Part shown: positions 11,516 through 24,273 of the stretch, piece after piece
Layout: the number at the start of each line of letters is the position of its first letter
Numbering within the stretch: the stretch's first letter is position 1
Source of the DNA: Hofstenia miamia
Taxonomy: Eukaryota; Xenacoelomorpha; Acoela; Hofsteniidae
Reading direction: 5' to 3'
NCBI GenBank assembly: GCA_900660155.1
Contig: CABFPE010000035.1
Span: 910,024-945,048 of the forward strand
DNA: 35,025 nucleotides
Translations under genes and position numbers: made by a program
Notes under the pieces: generated by a model
What the model saw: only the letters and a program-made list of their open reading frames with translations
Databases searched by the model: none
Told to the model about the DNA's origin: nothing

Positions 11516-12437
11516 CCGTAAACTGGGATAACATTGATTGCTAAAATTAGAAAAATATTTTATTGCCACATACTTTAGTATTTAATAAATATGTCCTCAA
11601 TTTTCTTACATAATTTGAATTTTTAATTATATCAGAATTAACACAATGTTGAAGTTCGGTCCTGTAACTTTTGCTGCGGTCTGTACATATCAATTTTGAT
11701 GGTGAACAAAAAAAGCCATATTTTCGTCATTGTGTATACTTTCATCTTTTTACAGTAAGTACACTTATTTTTTGGATAAATTATTATTGAAAACATTCAA
11801 TAACTTTATAATCATCTACGGCTTACACATAAACTTGATGTTACAAGCTTAACAACGGATGTATTTGACCCTATTCATATGCACATTGCATCCTGGCTTT
11901 GTTTCGGGGTAACTTTGAACATGTTCAAAGTTAGGGCGTGATAGCCAAATTTTTAGCAATCCAATTAATTACCTAGTACAATTGTCAAAATTAGGATCCT
12001 CTCAATATGACTTGATAGTTATTATGTTAATAAGTGTCTGATGTTGAAAACATTATATTTGCTGTGTTTGATAATTAGTCTCTTCACATTTGAAGGGGGT
12101 GTTCAATGTTTGCATAATGTTGTTAATTGAATTGGTCATTAAAATGTTTAAATTTGAATTGGAAATGTTATTTATTTGTTTGTTTTTGAACTTGGGATGG
12201 ATTGTTGGAAAAGTGGTACCAAGAAGATCTAATTATAAATAGTGTTCAAAGTTACCCCAATTCACGGGTAACTTTGAACGCCCACATTTTTGTTCTTTTT
12301 ACAAATTCTGTATTGTTATGGATAGGTTACATCTCCATGAATATCACCTATTAGGACACTTCCATTATAACAGAGCAAAGTTTTGCAGTTTTGTCTTGAT
12401 TTCTGAAATATATAAACAGGAATACCCCAGTTTACGG
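11516..12437. mobile_element. Non-autonomous TA-flanked DNA transposon
   Basis: The left end CCGTAAACTGGGATA (11516 on) and right end TACCCCAGTTTACGG (to 12437) are inverted repeats. Each is bordered by TA (11514-11515, 12438-12439), as for Tc1/mariner-type insertion. The 922 bp between has no coding frame. Internal motifs GGGTAACTTTGAAC at 11907-11920 and, in both orientations, at 12245-12280 look like extensions of an ancestral terminal repeat, CCGTAAACTGGGGTAAC followed by TTTGAAC. This suggests a composite or nested history. The superfamily is inferred from the TA flanks only. Confidence 0.6.
11910..11933. repeat. Perfect 24-bp palindrome
   Basis: The half-site TAACTTTGAACA is followed immediately by its exact reverse complement. 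It lies inside the 11516-12437 element and matches the inverted GTTCAAAGTTACCCC / GGGTAACTTTGAAC pair at 12245-12280. It can form a loop-less cruciform and may be a fused pair of transposon ends. Confidence 0.85.
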
Positions 12438-12515
12438 TATTGTGAAAGTGATCCCATATTGGTAAATTCAGACTTATGAACTATATAATCTATCTACTAA
12501 CTCTTGTGCACTTTG

Positions 12516-12822
12516 AGGTTCCGAATTATCGCGGGGAGAGGGGGAGGGTCAGCGATATCTAATAATTTTTGCATATTAAAAATGGGGTTGTCTAAATTAT
12601 TGGGGTCTCTTTAAAATTATCCAAATGTCGAAGTAACGTAATACTCAATCAATCCTAATCTAATGTTTAAATTTTTGCAATATTATTAAATAAAACAGTT
12701 TTTCTAAAAAAGAAAATCTGCAAATCAAAAAACGAGGGGCCCAATTTATAGGGGGAGGGGGGGTTGAGCCATTTTAAAGCCAAATCAAATTTCTGAGGGG
12801 GTGTCTCTATAGTTCGGGACCT
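12516..12822. repeat. Weak inverted-repeat element with G-rich tracts
   Basis: AGGTTCCGAATTAT (12516-12529) and the reverse complement of 12809-12822 (AGGTCCCGAACTAT) match at 12 of 14 positions. Near both arms lie G-rich tracts (about 12530-12549 and 12729-12760). The 307-bp unit has no coding content. It could be a MITE, but no target duplication was found. Confidence 0.35.
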
Positions 12823-12839
12823 TAGAGCAATAAAACTTG

Positions 12840-14980
12840 AACAATAATCACAATTTTTATATAAACAAGAAAAAATGTTTGTTTTAATATTATCTTTTTT
12901 TGGCTGCATCGGAGTCGGAGATGATTGTTGTTAGTAAAGATCAAGTTAACATTTATGCATAAAGTTTGGGACACAATATTAATTCATGACTTTACTATAA
13001 ATCATTTTTCACCATATTCACGTGAGTTGGATGCAGGAGTTGAAACCATTTTTTGAAGGATAGCAAAAATCATTGTTTTATACAGTGTTTTAAAAATAGT
13101 TTGAACAGCGAATGCCTTTTTCAGCCAATTCTATTCATAGGACTACTTTGAAAAACTGTATTGAAATTTTCTTACACAATTATAGAAAATTCAAAAATAT
13201 ATCTTAGTTAAAAGTACGGGGAAACACTAAAAGAAACTATTTTATAACTGTTATTTATCATAAAATTCAAATTTGATTTTTTGCGTATGGAATTGGAAGT
13301 TTTGGATTTTTTGTAAACCAACCATAGGTATGCGACAAAGTACTATACAAAGAGCGCTTCGACAGCTCAATTATTAAAATGAATATGGCTTAAAAAATAT
13401 TATAGCACTGCATACTTAAAGTATGCTTTCCATCGAATTTACTAATTGATCAAGAACGGTTAATTGTTGAAAATAAATTGCATACTGAAACTTAAAATAT
13501 CACTTATTAATAATTTGACATTAAAAACATTCGTGACAAAGTAAAGCGAGTTAAAGTTCGTAATTAATGGATCAATAGGCAATATATTAAATATGAAAAC
13601 TTTATAGTTTTCCTAACCTTTTTTTTTGGAAAATTATTAGTGAAATTTTGTCAATGCTAATAACTCAAGAACTAATAATTATATCCACAATCTGAAAACA
13701 TCACAGCATAGTGTTTAAAATGATACAAGGCTGTTTAAGGTCAAAATTTGCTTCAAAAAGTAAAAATGAAATTTTCAAAAACTTTTCTTGATAAAATATA
13801 TTTTCAAAAGCCCCTTAAATGTTCCAGTATGTAAATTTATTAAAAGTTTCTAACATACCCAGATTTGCTCTATCGAATCGAAAAATTGAAGATATGAAAT
13901 TGAAAGAATTGTTATTAATTTAATCGAGCCGGACTTGAGCTTAAATATTCGGCTCATGCCAATCTCTGCGCCTAGACGCGGTGACTAGTATCAATTAAAA
14001 TGTTGCAAATCAGTAATGGCAACTGTCATTTGCAATTGTAATGTTTGACGTGAGGAACATTTGCTGCGACTGGCTAGTGGCGCAATGTAATGTTACAGCC
14101 ATCTACTTTAAGCCTAGATTAAACCTGTTAAATTAAAGTTTCGTAGAATAACTTAAAATTAATATACATATCATAATTAGCTTTTATGAATGCTGATTCC
14201 AATCAACACTGATAATATATTGTTTTTAGCAAAAGAATTAATTTATCGATGCTATATTGCCTTAAGCGAAATATCTATGTACATTATTACGTAGGTTTTT
14301 GAAACACTTGTCTCTGTTCAAAGATAATTGTCTTGCGATGTTTGCATCACTTGATTGCTGTAAATTTTATTAATGCTTTCATTTTTGAGAAATATCTTGA
14401 AAGTATAGGTTGTGCAGTATTTTTCTTAAAACAACAAAAAAGCAAAACTTTTGTGTGTGTTGAATTAGAGAGATAAAAGCAATCAAAAGTAAATCCATTA
14501 GAATAGTAATTGCACTAACACAAGCTTTAGAAATATGGGACTTGAATTTATAATCAGAGTCTAAATGTAAACTGCGACATCCACTTACTTTGAAACTTCT
14601 TCAGTTGAAAGACAATTATAGTTTCCATTTGCAAACGTTACTCTATAAATGCAAAACTGTTAAGAAGCTTTTTTGATATATCTGTTTGAGTAGGCAGTGT
14701 TAGTGGCTAAAATTTGTTAAAAATAACTTTATTACTGAATAATACCGATATTGCACACCAGTTTGAATTTTTTAGACACAGGCAAACCGCGCTTTGTTTC
14801 TCCATATTATTAACAATCTTTCTAAACAAAATAAAATGTACTTAAAACTGACATAAATTGAGCTGTGAGTAAAATAGAAAATTCCAAATTACCAAATTAT
14901 AGTCTGTTACAATTTGCATAATCAGAATTTTGCTTCAAAGTCGTCTTCAACGGCAGTCGGTTTGCAAGAGAAGAAATAGT
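12840..14980. other. Non-coding stretch
   Basis: No supported gene. A small GC-richer patch at 13926-13980 (GAGCCGGACTTGAGCTTAAA) shares wording with a patch near 21920. The segment 13960-14110 is also less AT-rich but has no frame or splice pattern that I could defend. Confidence 0.4.
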
Positions 14981-15134
14981 GAAGTTAATTGTGGATCTCA
15001 TTTAGATTGCCTGATTATATGAACTTCAGGCATGGAGAGAAAAGCAAAGTTTTCTTAAAAAGACGAAATTTTAATCGAATATTTTTTAAATATTTTCAAG
15101 TTCCTCAGGCACATCAGTACTCTTCAACACAAAT

Positions 15135-15205
15135 GTTCAAGGTTGGAAGCGGGTCAGGATTTTGTAACTTGTGCGGGTTGACCCGATCCGCGTCCAACTT
15201 TGCAA
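15135..15205. repeat. GC-rich imperfect inverted repeat
   Basis: GTTGGAAGCGGGTCAGG is followed by CGGGTTGACCCGATCCGCG and TCCAAC. The outer parts (GTTGGA-GCGG and CCGCG-TCCAAC) are complementary, and GGGTTGACCC is itself a short palindrome. It stands out from AT-rich surroundings. The 81-codon frame at 14989-15234 crosses it but has no recognised motif. Confidence 0.4.
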
Positions 15206-15239
15206 ATGCTCAACATCATATAAAAGCATATTGACCAAT

Positions 15240-16060
15240 GTGTCAATATGCCACGGTTTCCAAATTTTCTAGTAGGCTTGGAGAAAATTGCTAGAAAATG
15301 TTGTCAAAACTATTTTTGCCTTAAAAGGCATCCAATGATGCTTAAGTTCAATTAAAATGTTTTTTTGGACCATGTCACAGCTTTATTTACACACCGAAAC
15401 TGCAGCAATATTTTTGGTTTACTTCTAATATTTACATGGAAAATAGACTACAATTCAAACGATTTAAAATCTAATTGGATTTGTTTTAATGTGAAAATAT
15501 AAAAGAACTATAATTACAATACTATTACATTTCTAAGGCAAATGAACTTTTAGCAACTACAATTGTTGTTTTTTTTGCTTAAATCTTCCAGGAAGTAAAA
15601 ATTTTTCAAGGTTTTTTCATTGACTTAGTGTTAATTATAAGGAGTTCCATTTGCAAATTACCTAGAACAGACGTACACTGCACATGACTTTTTGTATTTT
15701 TTGTGTATTTATCAGTAAATTCAAATGATTGTTAAAATTATATATGCAATTATATTTCTGATACCATTAATTAGTGTTGTTTGATGATATTGTGAATTTC
15801 CTGAAAACATTAAAATTTAATAATTAAAATCTTTTTTTTCACATTGATGGCTAAAAACCCGACTGAAATGCTTATAGAAACACCGAAAATTATAAAAATA
15901 AAATAATGAAATGCTGAAATGCTAAATTCAAAATCAAACAAAAGTTAATGTTTTCCTACTCAGATTAGTAGCTATGAGTACGACTATGGCTACAGTTATG
16001 TTTAGCAATCAAGATACAAATCGCCTGTGGCATTAATTTTCCTTAGTGAGATATTCACTA
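15240..16060. other. Non-coding stretch before the assembly gap
   Basis: I looked on the minus strand for a second EF-hand exon belonging with 16322-16465 and did not find one. Confidence 0.4.
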
Positions 16061-16063
16061 AAT

Positions 16064-16215
16064 ATATGTATATATATATATATATNNNNNNNNNNNNNNN
16101 NNNNNNNNNNNNNNNNNNNNNNNNNNNNNNNNNNNNNNNNNNNNNNNNNNNNNNNNNNNNNNNNNNNNNNNNNNNNNNNNNNNNNNNNNNNNNNNNNNNT
16201 ATATATATATATATA
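16064..16215. repeat. TA microsatellite containing a 114-base assembly gap
   Basis: TA repeats run up to 16085 and resume at 16200. The N run is 16086-16199. The true repeat length is unknown, and frames translated across the gap are artefacts. Confidence 0.9.
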
Positions 16216-16321
16216 CTTATGAATTTGGATTTAGGCAAATAAATTATGTTGATACAGAATGTATTGACAGGGTGTAATACATAATGCTAAGCTAGTGTTT
16301 GGTTTAATATTATTCACATAC

Positions 16322-16465
16322 CATTGTTATGTCACTCTGTCCCATTTCTCGCATTAGGATTGCGACGTCTTCTGGTTGAATTTCTCTATCTTCTGCAGTG
16401 TCATCCTTAAGCATTTCGAAAGCCTCTTTGAAATCAACAAGATCTTCTATCCTGAGCTCTTCCAT
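16322..16465 (-). CDS. EF-hand protein exon (calmodulin/troponin C/myosin light chain-like)
   Basis: On the minus strand a 144-nt exon encodes 48 residues. It opens MEELRIEDLVDFKEAFEMLK, continues through EDREIQPEDVAILMREMGQ and ends DITM. The helix LVDFKEAFEML, a loop, and the helix VAILMREMGQ match the first EF-hand of calmodulin, troponin C and myosin light chains (compare the FKEAF...MRxLGQ pattern). The loop (residues 22-33) is degenerate: Ala, Arg and Asp sit where Asp/Asn, Gly and Glu are usual, so calcium binding is doubtful. It is bounded by an acceptor-like TTTATTTCGTAG just before the ATG and a strong donor, GTATGTG, directly after codon 48 (phase 0). The ATG may be the start codon or an internal Met. 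Partner exons were not found; the next one downstream would lie past the gap or outside the window. No stops or frameshifts, unlike its neighbours. Confidence 0.6.
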
Positions 16466-16469
16466 CTAC

Positions 16470-18140
16470 GAAATAAAAATTAATTCTTTAAAGTTTAGAA
16501 ACACCACTATGCCTATTTGATGTAATTAGAGCATTTAGGAAGAAAGGCATTTTAGTGGAATTCAATAAATGCCAGAGGAGATATTCATCTTCAAAGCAAA
16601 ATTTTCAATTGTGGAAATCCAATAATTGGCGCAGAAAAGATCTAAACGCTAATGCCACATCCTTCGATTGCGAAATTGTCATTCAATTGGATAATTGATT
16701 TTGTTAGTTATACAACTGCTACTTACAATTTTTCATTACATTAGAAAAATCCTAAAAATCTATTGAAGCAAACGCACCAATAACCAAGATGTTTGATATT
16801 GCGACTGGGTTTCTAATTAATAATAGATTTGAATACTTATCAAATCTGCAGATGTCGTTACAAACAAAGTGTACAAATATGTACATTACAATTATGTACA
16901 ACAGATTTTGGGTTTATCTCAATTTTCAATTTCGTTTTATTGCATATTCCAGCGCACAAAATTTATAATCCCTCCATTTGCATTCCAGTTATCTGGAACG
17001 GTAAAGTTTGTATTTTTTGCCTGAAATTTGAACTACTAAAATTTTTCAATTCGCTTCATGGCTTTTGGGAGAAGAGCTAACCATTGTCATGAACTAATTC
17101 AATGGTTCAATTTTAACGTTGACTTCTACTTGTCCTAAATTCCAGTTTTTAAAATGTTTGCTAAATTTAAAATTTATAATTGCAATAATATTCGTTTTCA
17201 CTTCCATGTTCAAAGCAGTTTCTGCTTCTAAATGAATTTTCTATATTTTGAACACCCAATGCCCTAATTTTACAACATACCAGAAAGAGTGCCATTGATT
17301 GTCTTTACAAAATGGCTTCTGCATTGAATGTATCTCAGTATATTTAGCTTAGGCTAGAATGACCTATTTACCTATTTTCTTAACAAATAACTCCTGCTGA
17401 TTTGGTTGCAGGTAAAAAATAAGCTCAAACGCATTTTACGATCAGTTAGAGTTGATATCAATGAGGATATTAGTCTAACAATTGCTGTATTGGAGAAATC
17501 GTGTTTGCAGTGGAGTAACGTAAAACCGTTAAAATGTGTTTTAGGGGTAATTATAAAAGGTTGCTGCATTATCTCTTATTTTTCAGTTTAAAAGCTAATA
17601 TGTGCTCCACGGACGATTATTAGAGTAAGAGAAATGATAGTCATATGGAATAATTTTGTTAAAAATTCTGGAGAAAATTGTTAATATTCAAGTATGAATA
17701 ATACATGAAGATTTGGTATCTGAGCACTTCAAATTTCTCGGTAATATATTTTATCAATACGATTTATTCCTAAAGCAATATCAAAAGCCCAACGAATTCG
17801 CAATTCTGAGATACTCCGTTAACATTATTGCTGAGAATGAATACGTAATTGAAATGACAAAAAAGTAATCAGGAAATTATTTGAATTATTAGGCATTAAT
17901 TTAGTGACATATGCAAATGATGTTACTGAAATTGCCATCTTGTTCACAAACAAAAGTAACTGTTATGAAATGAGATACTGACAAGCACATACCTAACCTA
18001 TTAAAGTTTTCTTCTCGACTAATAAAAGTCCAATCCGCATAAATAATTTTGATTCCGTAATTGGTGTGTCTTTCTGAGTAAAGTTGTGTTTTATCAGGGT
18101 TTACTTGTCATAAATATTATAAAGTTATTTCGAATTTTTT
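16470..18140. other. Probable intron or intergenic sequence
   Basis: It lies upstream of the EF-hand exon on the minus strand, so it may be intron. A plus frame at 17412-17591 follows an acceptor-like TTTGGTTGCAG and reads KRILRSVRVDINEDISLTI. I do not recognise it and found no good donor. Confidence 0.35.
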
Positions 18141-18145
18141 TGATA

Positions 18146-19528
18146 CAGTATGATCAACAATGAACGATACTAAAAAGCAAATTCCTTAAAAATATCTAAT
18201 AGCTAAAAATCAAAATTATCAAATGATTGATACTCAACCAAGGTCTGGACACTTATGTTTTTTACAACAGGTATTCGAAATGTCCACCAAAATTATCTTT
18301 GCACAGCTTTGCTCATTTCTTAGTATGTCGTACCATCTTCCGAGTATCTTCTTCCTTCATGTCTGCGGCGAAGTCTTCCCCGATGCTCTTGAGCTCCGTT
18401 ACAGTGCTTGGCTCACATCTGATTATATGTGCCATTACTGGAGGCCAAAATGAGAAGCCTAGAGGTGCAAGTGCGGGGACAGTGGTGAATTGTCCTTTGT
18501 GAAATTATTCGCTCGTCAAATTTTGCATGAAGGAAATTGAGTAGCTCGGCCGTTATGTTGCAGCTGGCGCCATCTTGCTAGAACCAATATTGACGTCGTG
18601 TTGCCAAATTCTTCACTGATTGCCAGACAGTATTCTTGATGACTTGTTCCAGGTATACGCTCGAATTCACTGATCCCTGGAACCAAACAGCAGGGGGATA
18701 ATTCGCCCATTCACAATCCCTGCCCAGGCCATCACTTTCTCGGCATGAGCCTTTTTGCACTCAAACACTGTGTGGGGATTTGAAGGCCCCAGTGTCCACA
18801 TATCTGCTTGTTTGGAGACTGTTTCAGGACAAACCAATTTTCATCCGACCGTATGACTTCTGGAACCATTCTTCTTCAAAGTCAACAATAAAGTGTAAGC
18901 TACCAATCTTGATTCCATTTGGCTGCACTCAAACACTGCGTCAAGTGTGACCTGTACGCCCTCCACTTGAGATCCTTCCTTAAAATTGTCTAAATTGCTC
19001 CGTAGCTTAAGGCAAGGACTCTTACTGCCTCCCTTATATGGCATTTTGGATTTTGTTCGAAAAAAAATTTCACAGCCTTGATGTTGTTACGCAATGTCTC
19101 ACTCGATCTGCCTGCAGAGATCTGCAGTCGAAGAACTGATTCTTCTTTAAAAAATTTCTGAATTCTTGTGAATACAAGGATATTCGAACTTCACGTGGGT
19201 TCTTTGGGTAAAATTCCTTACTGAATGCTCTTTGGACCTCCTTGATGCTCTTGGACTGTTCATTTTTGATAATGATGAATGTATGTTGCTTGCTTACCGT
19301 TGAAAGCAATATTCTTCCTGAAGCGGCGATTTGGTCTGCGTTTTTGATACATTTTTTCAATTCAGTAGTCCAGACGATACAATGAGAAATTTTTAAATTT
19401 ATTTTATGTCTTTTTATGCAAATGTTCAAATTTTATGGTAGTATAGATACGTTTATTTTATAAAAAATCATCGAGTAGATATCTTTAATGAATTTGTGTT
19501 TTAGTATAATTCATTGTTGATCATACTG
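18146..19528 (-). mobile_element. Mariner-type transposon, near-complete ends
   Basis: The ends are inverted copies: CAGTATGATCAACAATGAA starts at 18146 and its complement ends at 19528. Similarity continues for about 55 bases (ATACTAAAA, CAAATTC, TTAAA, ATATCTA in order). The left flank is TA (18144-18145); the right flank is TG, so the duplicated TA has mutated on that side. The 1383-bp length is normal for a mariner-like element. The transposase is on the minus strand. Confidence 0.85.
18262..19429 (-). pseudogene. Mariner-like transposase, inactivated
   Basis: From 19429 downward the N-terminal DNA-binding part reads SIKEVQRAFSKEFYPKNPRE. The catalytic domain gives RSDENWFVLKQSPNKQ with the first Asp (codon 18845-18843), then KKAHAEKVMAWAGIVNGRII and WFQGSVNSSVYLEQVIKNTV. 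The second Asp is in QDGASC (codon 18574-18572), directly preceded by a TAG where Gln is expected. About 37 codons on, APLGFSFWP has Gly (codon 18459-18457) at the position of the third catalytic Asp. The tail SIGEDFAADMKEED... GGHFEYLL ends at TAA 18264-18262, with a TGA inside the tail. Several frameshifts and the Asp-to-Gly change make it dead. The enzyme would cut at the element ends in the nucleus. Subfamily (DD37D-like) is inferred from the spacing. Confidence 0.8.
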
Positions 19529-19539
19529 TGGTTTTGTGG

Positions 19540-22500
19540 CATTTAATCCGACTAGAATAAAAGCGCATTATAAATATATTGCACTAGATTACATTTTACA
19601 ATTAGAACTAATTTAAATGCATATTGAATAGTAGTAGTTTTTTCTTGACTTGTTACATAAATGTACATCCTGAGATAAGATACGATTTTTTCGCATTTTT
19701 TAAAGCAAAAAATTCGTGTTTGAAAGTTAAAAAATTGAAAAAATGAGCGAGTTTAAAGTCACAAAAATCGCATTACTTAAAATAATTATATTGCTTTGCA
19801 TACATAGAAAATTTAGCATTGTAAACGCAAAAAAACTAAAGTATATGTGAATTCTTCCTCTATTTAGTGCATAGAATAGAGTGTGCACACATTATAGTGT
19901 AATTAATCTTGCTGTTTTGAAAAAAATTCCGGAATTTGAAAAACAGTGTAACGCTACAAAACATAAATAGAAAATTAATGATTTTCCAAATTATTCCATA
20001 GTATACCTGCAAAGGATTGGCATATTAAAGCTTGCCTTCTACGGTGTGGTTAACGCATATACAATGCACTATGACCATTCAAATGTACATTATACATATT
20101 TCATAGTAATTAATGACTCAGTCAATCAATCGACCACAAATACCATTGATGTATTTTACAAAACATAATATTTTATACACTTATCTGTCATAATGTCAAA
20201 AAATTCGTGTCAATTTTAAAAAATTTGCAAAAACCAGTATATTACCAAAAATTACCAAAAAAAAGAAAATCGTATCCCAGATTCAGAGTTACATATTCGA
20301 TTTCATATGATAAATTGAGCTTTAAGTGGATTTAGAACTATAAATTATTTAAGTAAGCATGGATAATTGCACGGGTAGGCGTGTGGGGAGTATTATGCTT
20401 TTTTTTAGAACACACAGGCATTCAGATGGAATTATTGTTTAATGTTTAAGCTCGGCTAGGCCATGCCCACAGACGGCATGACCACTTTTTAGTTCCGGCC
20501 TGGCCCAATTTCCTGGCTTGCCGTTTTTTGCGTGTTTTTCTATAACAGAAAATACTGTCGTGTCACACAAGAAGACAACACAATAGTAAAAAAAAATTTT
20601 TAAGATATTCCTTAAAAAAGAAGATCAAAAGTTCTGAGTTCTTAGCCATTTTCTTACACCAAATCAAATTAGACATTTTCAATTAAAGTCCAAAAAACAA
20701 AGCATTAATACTTGATATTAATTCGTATTACATTTGTAATTTTACTATATTTTTCTAAGCTAAGCTATTTCTTCATGTGAACTGACGACAGTGGGACATA
20801 GTGGAATGTCCGCCTGTCAGGTTTTCAAAATTGATTTTGCTTGATTAAATCAAAAACTTTTCGATAGCAATTTACAAATTCTAAAACTAGTGCAGTGAAG
20901 TGCATTTTTAGAGTAGATTTGTTCAATATTTTCAAAATTTACATGAGATTAAGCCCATTTTTGGTCACTCACTTCATCAAGACTGAAATATACTCTACTT
21001 CAGAAAATCCTGTGTGCCCTCTGAGTGACGATCAACAACATGTGACCATGTCTTCCCAAAGAAACACTTGAGAACTTTGAATTGGTATATTCCTTAGATA
21101 GGACATGAAGAAATTTGTTATTACGCCAGTCATTTTTAGAAACACTATGAGTGGTACAAAGAATATGTAACAACATTTTATCAATTACAATTAAGTAGAA
21201 ACGATTATTAAACGTTAAAATCCAATATTCTCTTCCACTCAAACAAGACTTCATTTTTCTTACAACTAAAAATACTAAAAACGCTGTGCAAAAAGTTACA
21301 AGCCCAAATGTTTACAAGAAACTGTACTAGTTGTAAAATATAAAGCCTTTTAACTATGCAATGGTTAAAGCAAAAGAACAATGGAAAGCTCACACATTTG
21401 TAAAATTTTCATGGCCAGCTTAGACTTAATGCCTACAATTCTTAATTCGATGAAAGTAATGGTGTGAAAATTCATTAAAAGTTTTTGATATCAGCTATTT
21501 TTCTCTAAAGATATTCTAAGTTTGCATTCCTATTAATAACTCATGGAATTTTACTTCTTTAGTTACTTAGCATAAAATGAAATAATGTGCTTACTAAATT
21601 ATTAAGAAACTTGAAAATATAAAACATAATTTTATGATCAGATGTTTTCGATGAAATGAAAAATAGTAAGTTTTAGGACGCTGGGTTCTTATCTCCAACA
21701 CAACACTCTTGGACAAAATAGCATACCAGTAACTTCTTACTTTCAATTATCACTTAGGTTTGGGATTAGGTCTTAGTTTATGGTTTTTAATTCAGTTGGC
21801 CTGCAGTTAATCAAAACTTCTTATGATTCAATGTATTTGTCAGTAAGATTGGAATTCATATAGGAATGAAGTTAGGCTTTAGCAGTGAGCTTGGGGCAGG
21901 AGAAATTTTATTTTGAGCTTAGGCTGGGCCTGAGCTTAAAACATTGCCCCATTGCCAGTTCTACATATATTTTGACCACAAGCAGTATCTAGTTCTTTAT
22001 TTTTTCTAAAGGAATTATTAAGGCTATCCAGATTACGGTGAAAACAAATCGAACTAAAACAGATTATTTCAGGTAAATAATCAATTGAAATTTGTACAGT
22101 AACAGGTTATTAACACGGATAATTTCTACCTAAAGTTTAAATTTCTTTTAATAATATGTCAGGCCCTATATTTTCAAAAAATATAAATGAATTATTTTTC
22201 CAAAAATTGTACTTGTAATTTTAATAAGCTTTATGCATGAAAATTTTTTTGAATGAGTTTGTAAATATCAGGTTAATTATGAAATTTTTAATAGGTTTTC
22301 GGATGAATACTGTTGTGACAAATTAAGCTTTTTGAAATAAAAATAGAATTTAAAAACTGAGACAATTTTAATAAATATTTTTCAAACGGGATAATTGAAT
22401 GTCATAAAGAGAGATGTAATTTTCCAAACAAAAACGGTTTATCTGAAAATAATAAAATCGACAACTTACTATTGTAGGACTAAAGGCAGTGTTAAGCTTT

Positions 22501-24270
22501 TCCCTGCACAATTAAACTAACGATTGTAAGCGTGTGATTGGAGAAAAAAGATATGAGAAGAATAAATTTCTAAAAATACATTAATATCGAAAAGAACATT
22601 CTGGGAATTTTCGAAATTTAATTAATTCTTTCGTCTCGGCGTAACGTTGCAAAATAAAACTGAACTCCCAAAACAATTGCATTTAAATTTTAAAACGCGG
22701 CTTGTTACCAATTTGTACATAAAATGATATAAAGGAGTATATATAAAAAACTATAAACAATACACTACATGTAATTAAATTATTTGGAATAAGTTTAACA
22801 CTTGAAAAATTTCAACAGAATGGACACGGGATAATAATGTATAAAATTATGGTGACATGCAATATACATATACTTTTAATTGATACATTTGTACAACCTT
22901 GCGCTCCTAATTAATATTATGAAAATCGTTTTGAATTAATTTTAACTCATATGTTACTACAAATTAGCTAAGATGGATAAATTAGTACTAAAACGAATAT
23001 CCAATTTCTCAAAATGATTAACACTGCTGCAAAGCAACAAAGTGATTTTCAACCAATTAAATTGGCAAAATATAATTTTTATGTAATGGAATTTAGAGAC
23101 AAATTTGGTAATTGTGTTTTTTCCAATATCAAGTAACTTGTTGCCCTAAAACGTCGACACTAATAAAATTAATAAGTCAGCAGAAATGACGAAAATATAT
23201 TTTATGCTCATATAGTTGAAAATAGTTGTAAATAAAACTTTCGAATGATGTTCCACATCCAGCTTTTTAATCAGTATACGTTTGATATATTTCGTATTCC
23301 GTTTTGGGAAATGGGATATTCGTTTTAAGTAGCAACCAACTTTTTCAAGAGAGTATGGTATTTTCAAATACGCGAGTATAAACCATTAGTGAACATGAAG
23401 ATGTGGTTTTCTCTACTAAAAACTAAAAATTTCGAGGATATATTCTTAAACTTTCTACTTACTTGTCATTAGATACAAAATTATCACATGATTTTCAATA
23501 GCACTGCCCTAGACTAGAAATAAAACCTGACATTCCACATAATTTTTAGCAATCCAACAGTTGCATTATTTACTTTGACAAAGTTCAACTTAAATGACTT
23601 CTGTTTAAAGGCGTCCGCAAATTGGGGATTTGCTAGCATTTTAATATTTTTGATAGAAGAAACTTCGTTGTAGAAGTTGATCTAAAATCATAGCTGACAC
23701 TCTTTTTTTCAAAACTAAGCTGCAGAAATTAAAAATTGAAGTTGTTTGCATTATATTTGAATGAAACATTTAGAACATCAGCCATACTGAGGTTTCCTTT
23801 GAGCAAAAAAGTAGGTATGGGGCAAAATTTTTCTAAAGTGTGTACCCATGAGGCAAAAGTGGGGTAAAAACACTTTTGAGTTGAGAAAAACTGAACCAAA
23901 GAATTGCCGATTTTAGAGATAGTAAAAGTAAATTTCATCCATCACAGTTCTCTCCTTGATAAAATTTTGCTTGACTTGGAAGTTTTGAAAATACAATTAT
24001 CATGTATTTCCAACTCTAACGAAATTGGATTCCATTCAATAATACCAACAAGATTTTTTTGATCTGCTTTGTCATCAATAGGCTTTGCAATTATCCTTGC
24101 ATAAATATATTGTATCAAATATTAGTTTTATAGAGTTAAAATTTGTTGCTTGACTATTAATAATAATTTTGATATATATTGCTATGAGATTCCTATTGGT
24201 AGTAATAGTAGAGATGGCATTTGAAAAAAAATGATTCTGTATCTTCTAGGTGGTAAGGATTCAAAATATT
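19540..24270. other. Long AT-rich stretch without supported genes
   Basis: Minus frames at 21000-21393, 23146-23367 and 23729-23938 have no motifs. GC-richer patches at 20449-20520 (GGCTAGGCC, CATGCC, GGCATG, GGCCTGGCC, forming a nested imperfect palindrome) and 21884-21955 (GGGCCTGAGCTTAAA) look like relics of repeat families. The motif GATACGATTTT occurs near 19680 and inverted near 20270, but I could not define an element. Confidence 0.4.
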
Positions 24271-24273
24271 TGG

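Noticed and set aside
16002..16242. Frames of 71 and 78 codons across the N gap
   Set aside because: They are TA repeat plus undetermined bases; the translation has no meaning.
17412..17591. Possible exon after an acceptor-like TTGCAG
   Set aside because: No recognisable protein and no good donor; kept only as a note under the non-coding stretch.
19668..20285. Possible MITE from inverted GATACGATTTT motifs
   Set aside because: Arms match only in short blocks and no flanking duplication was seen.
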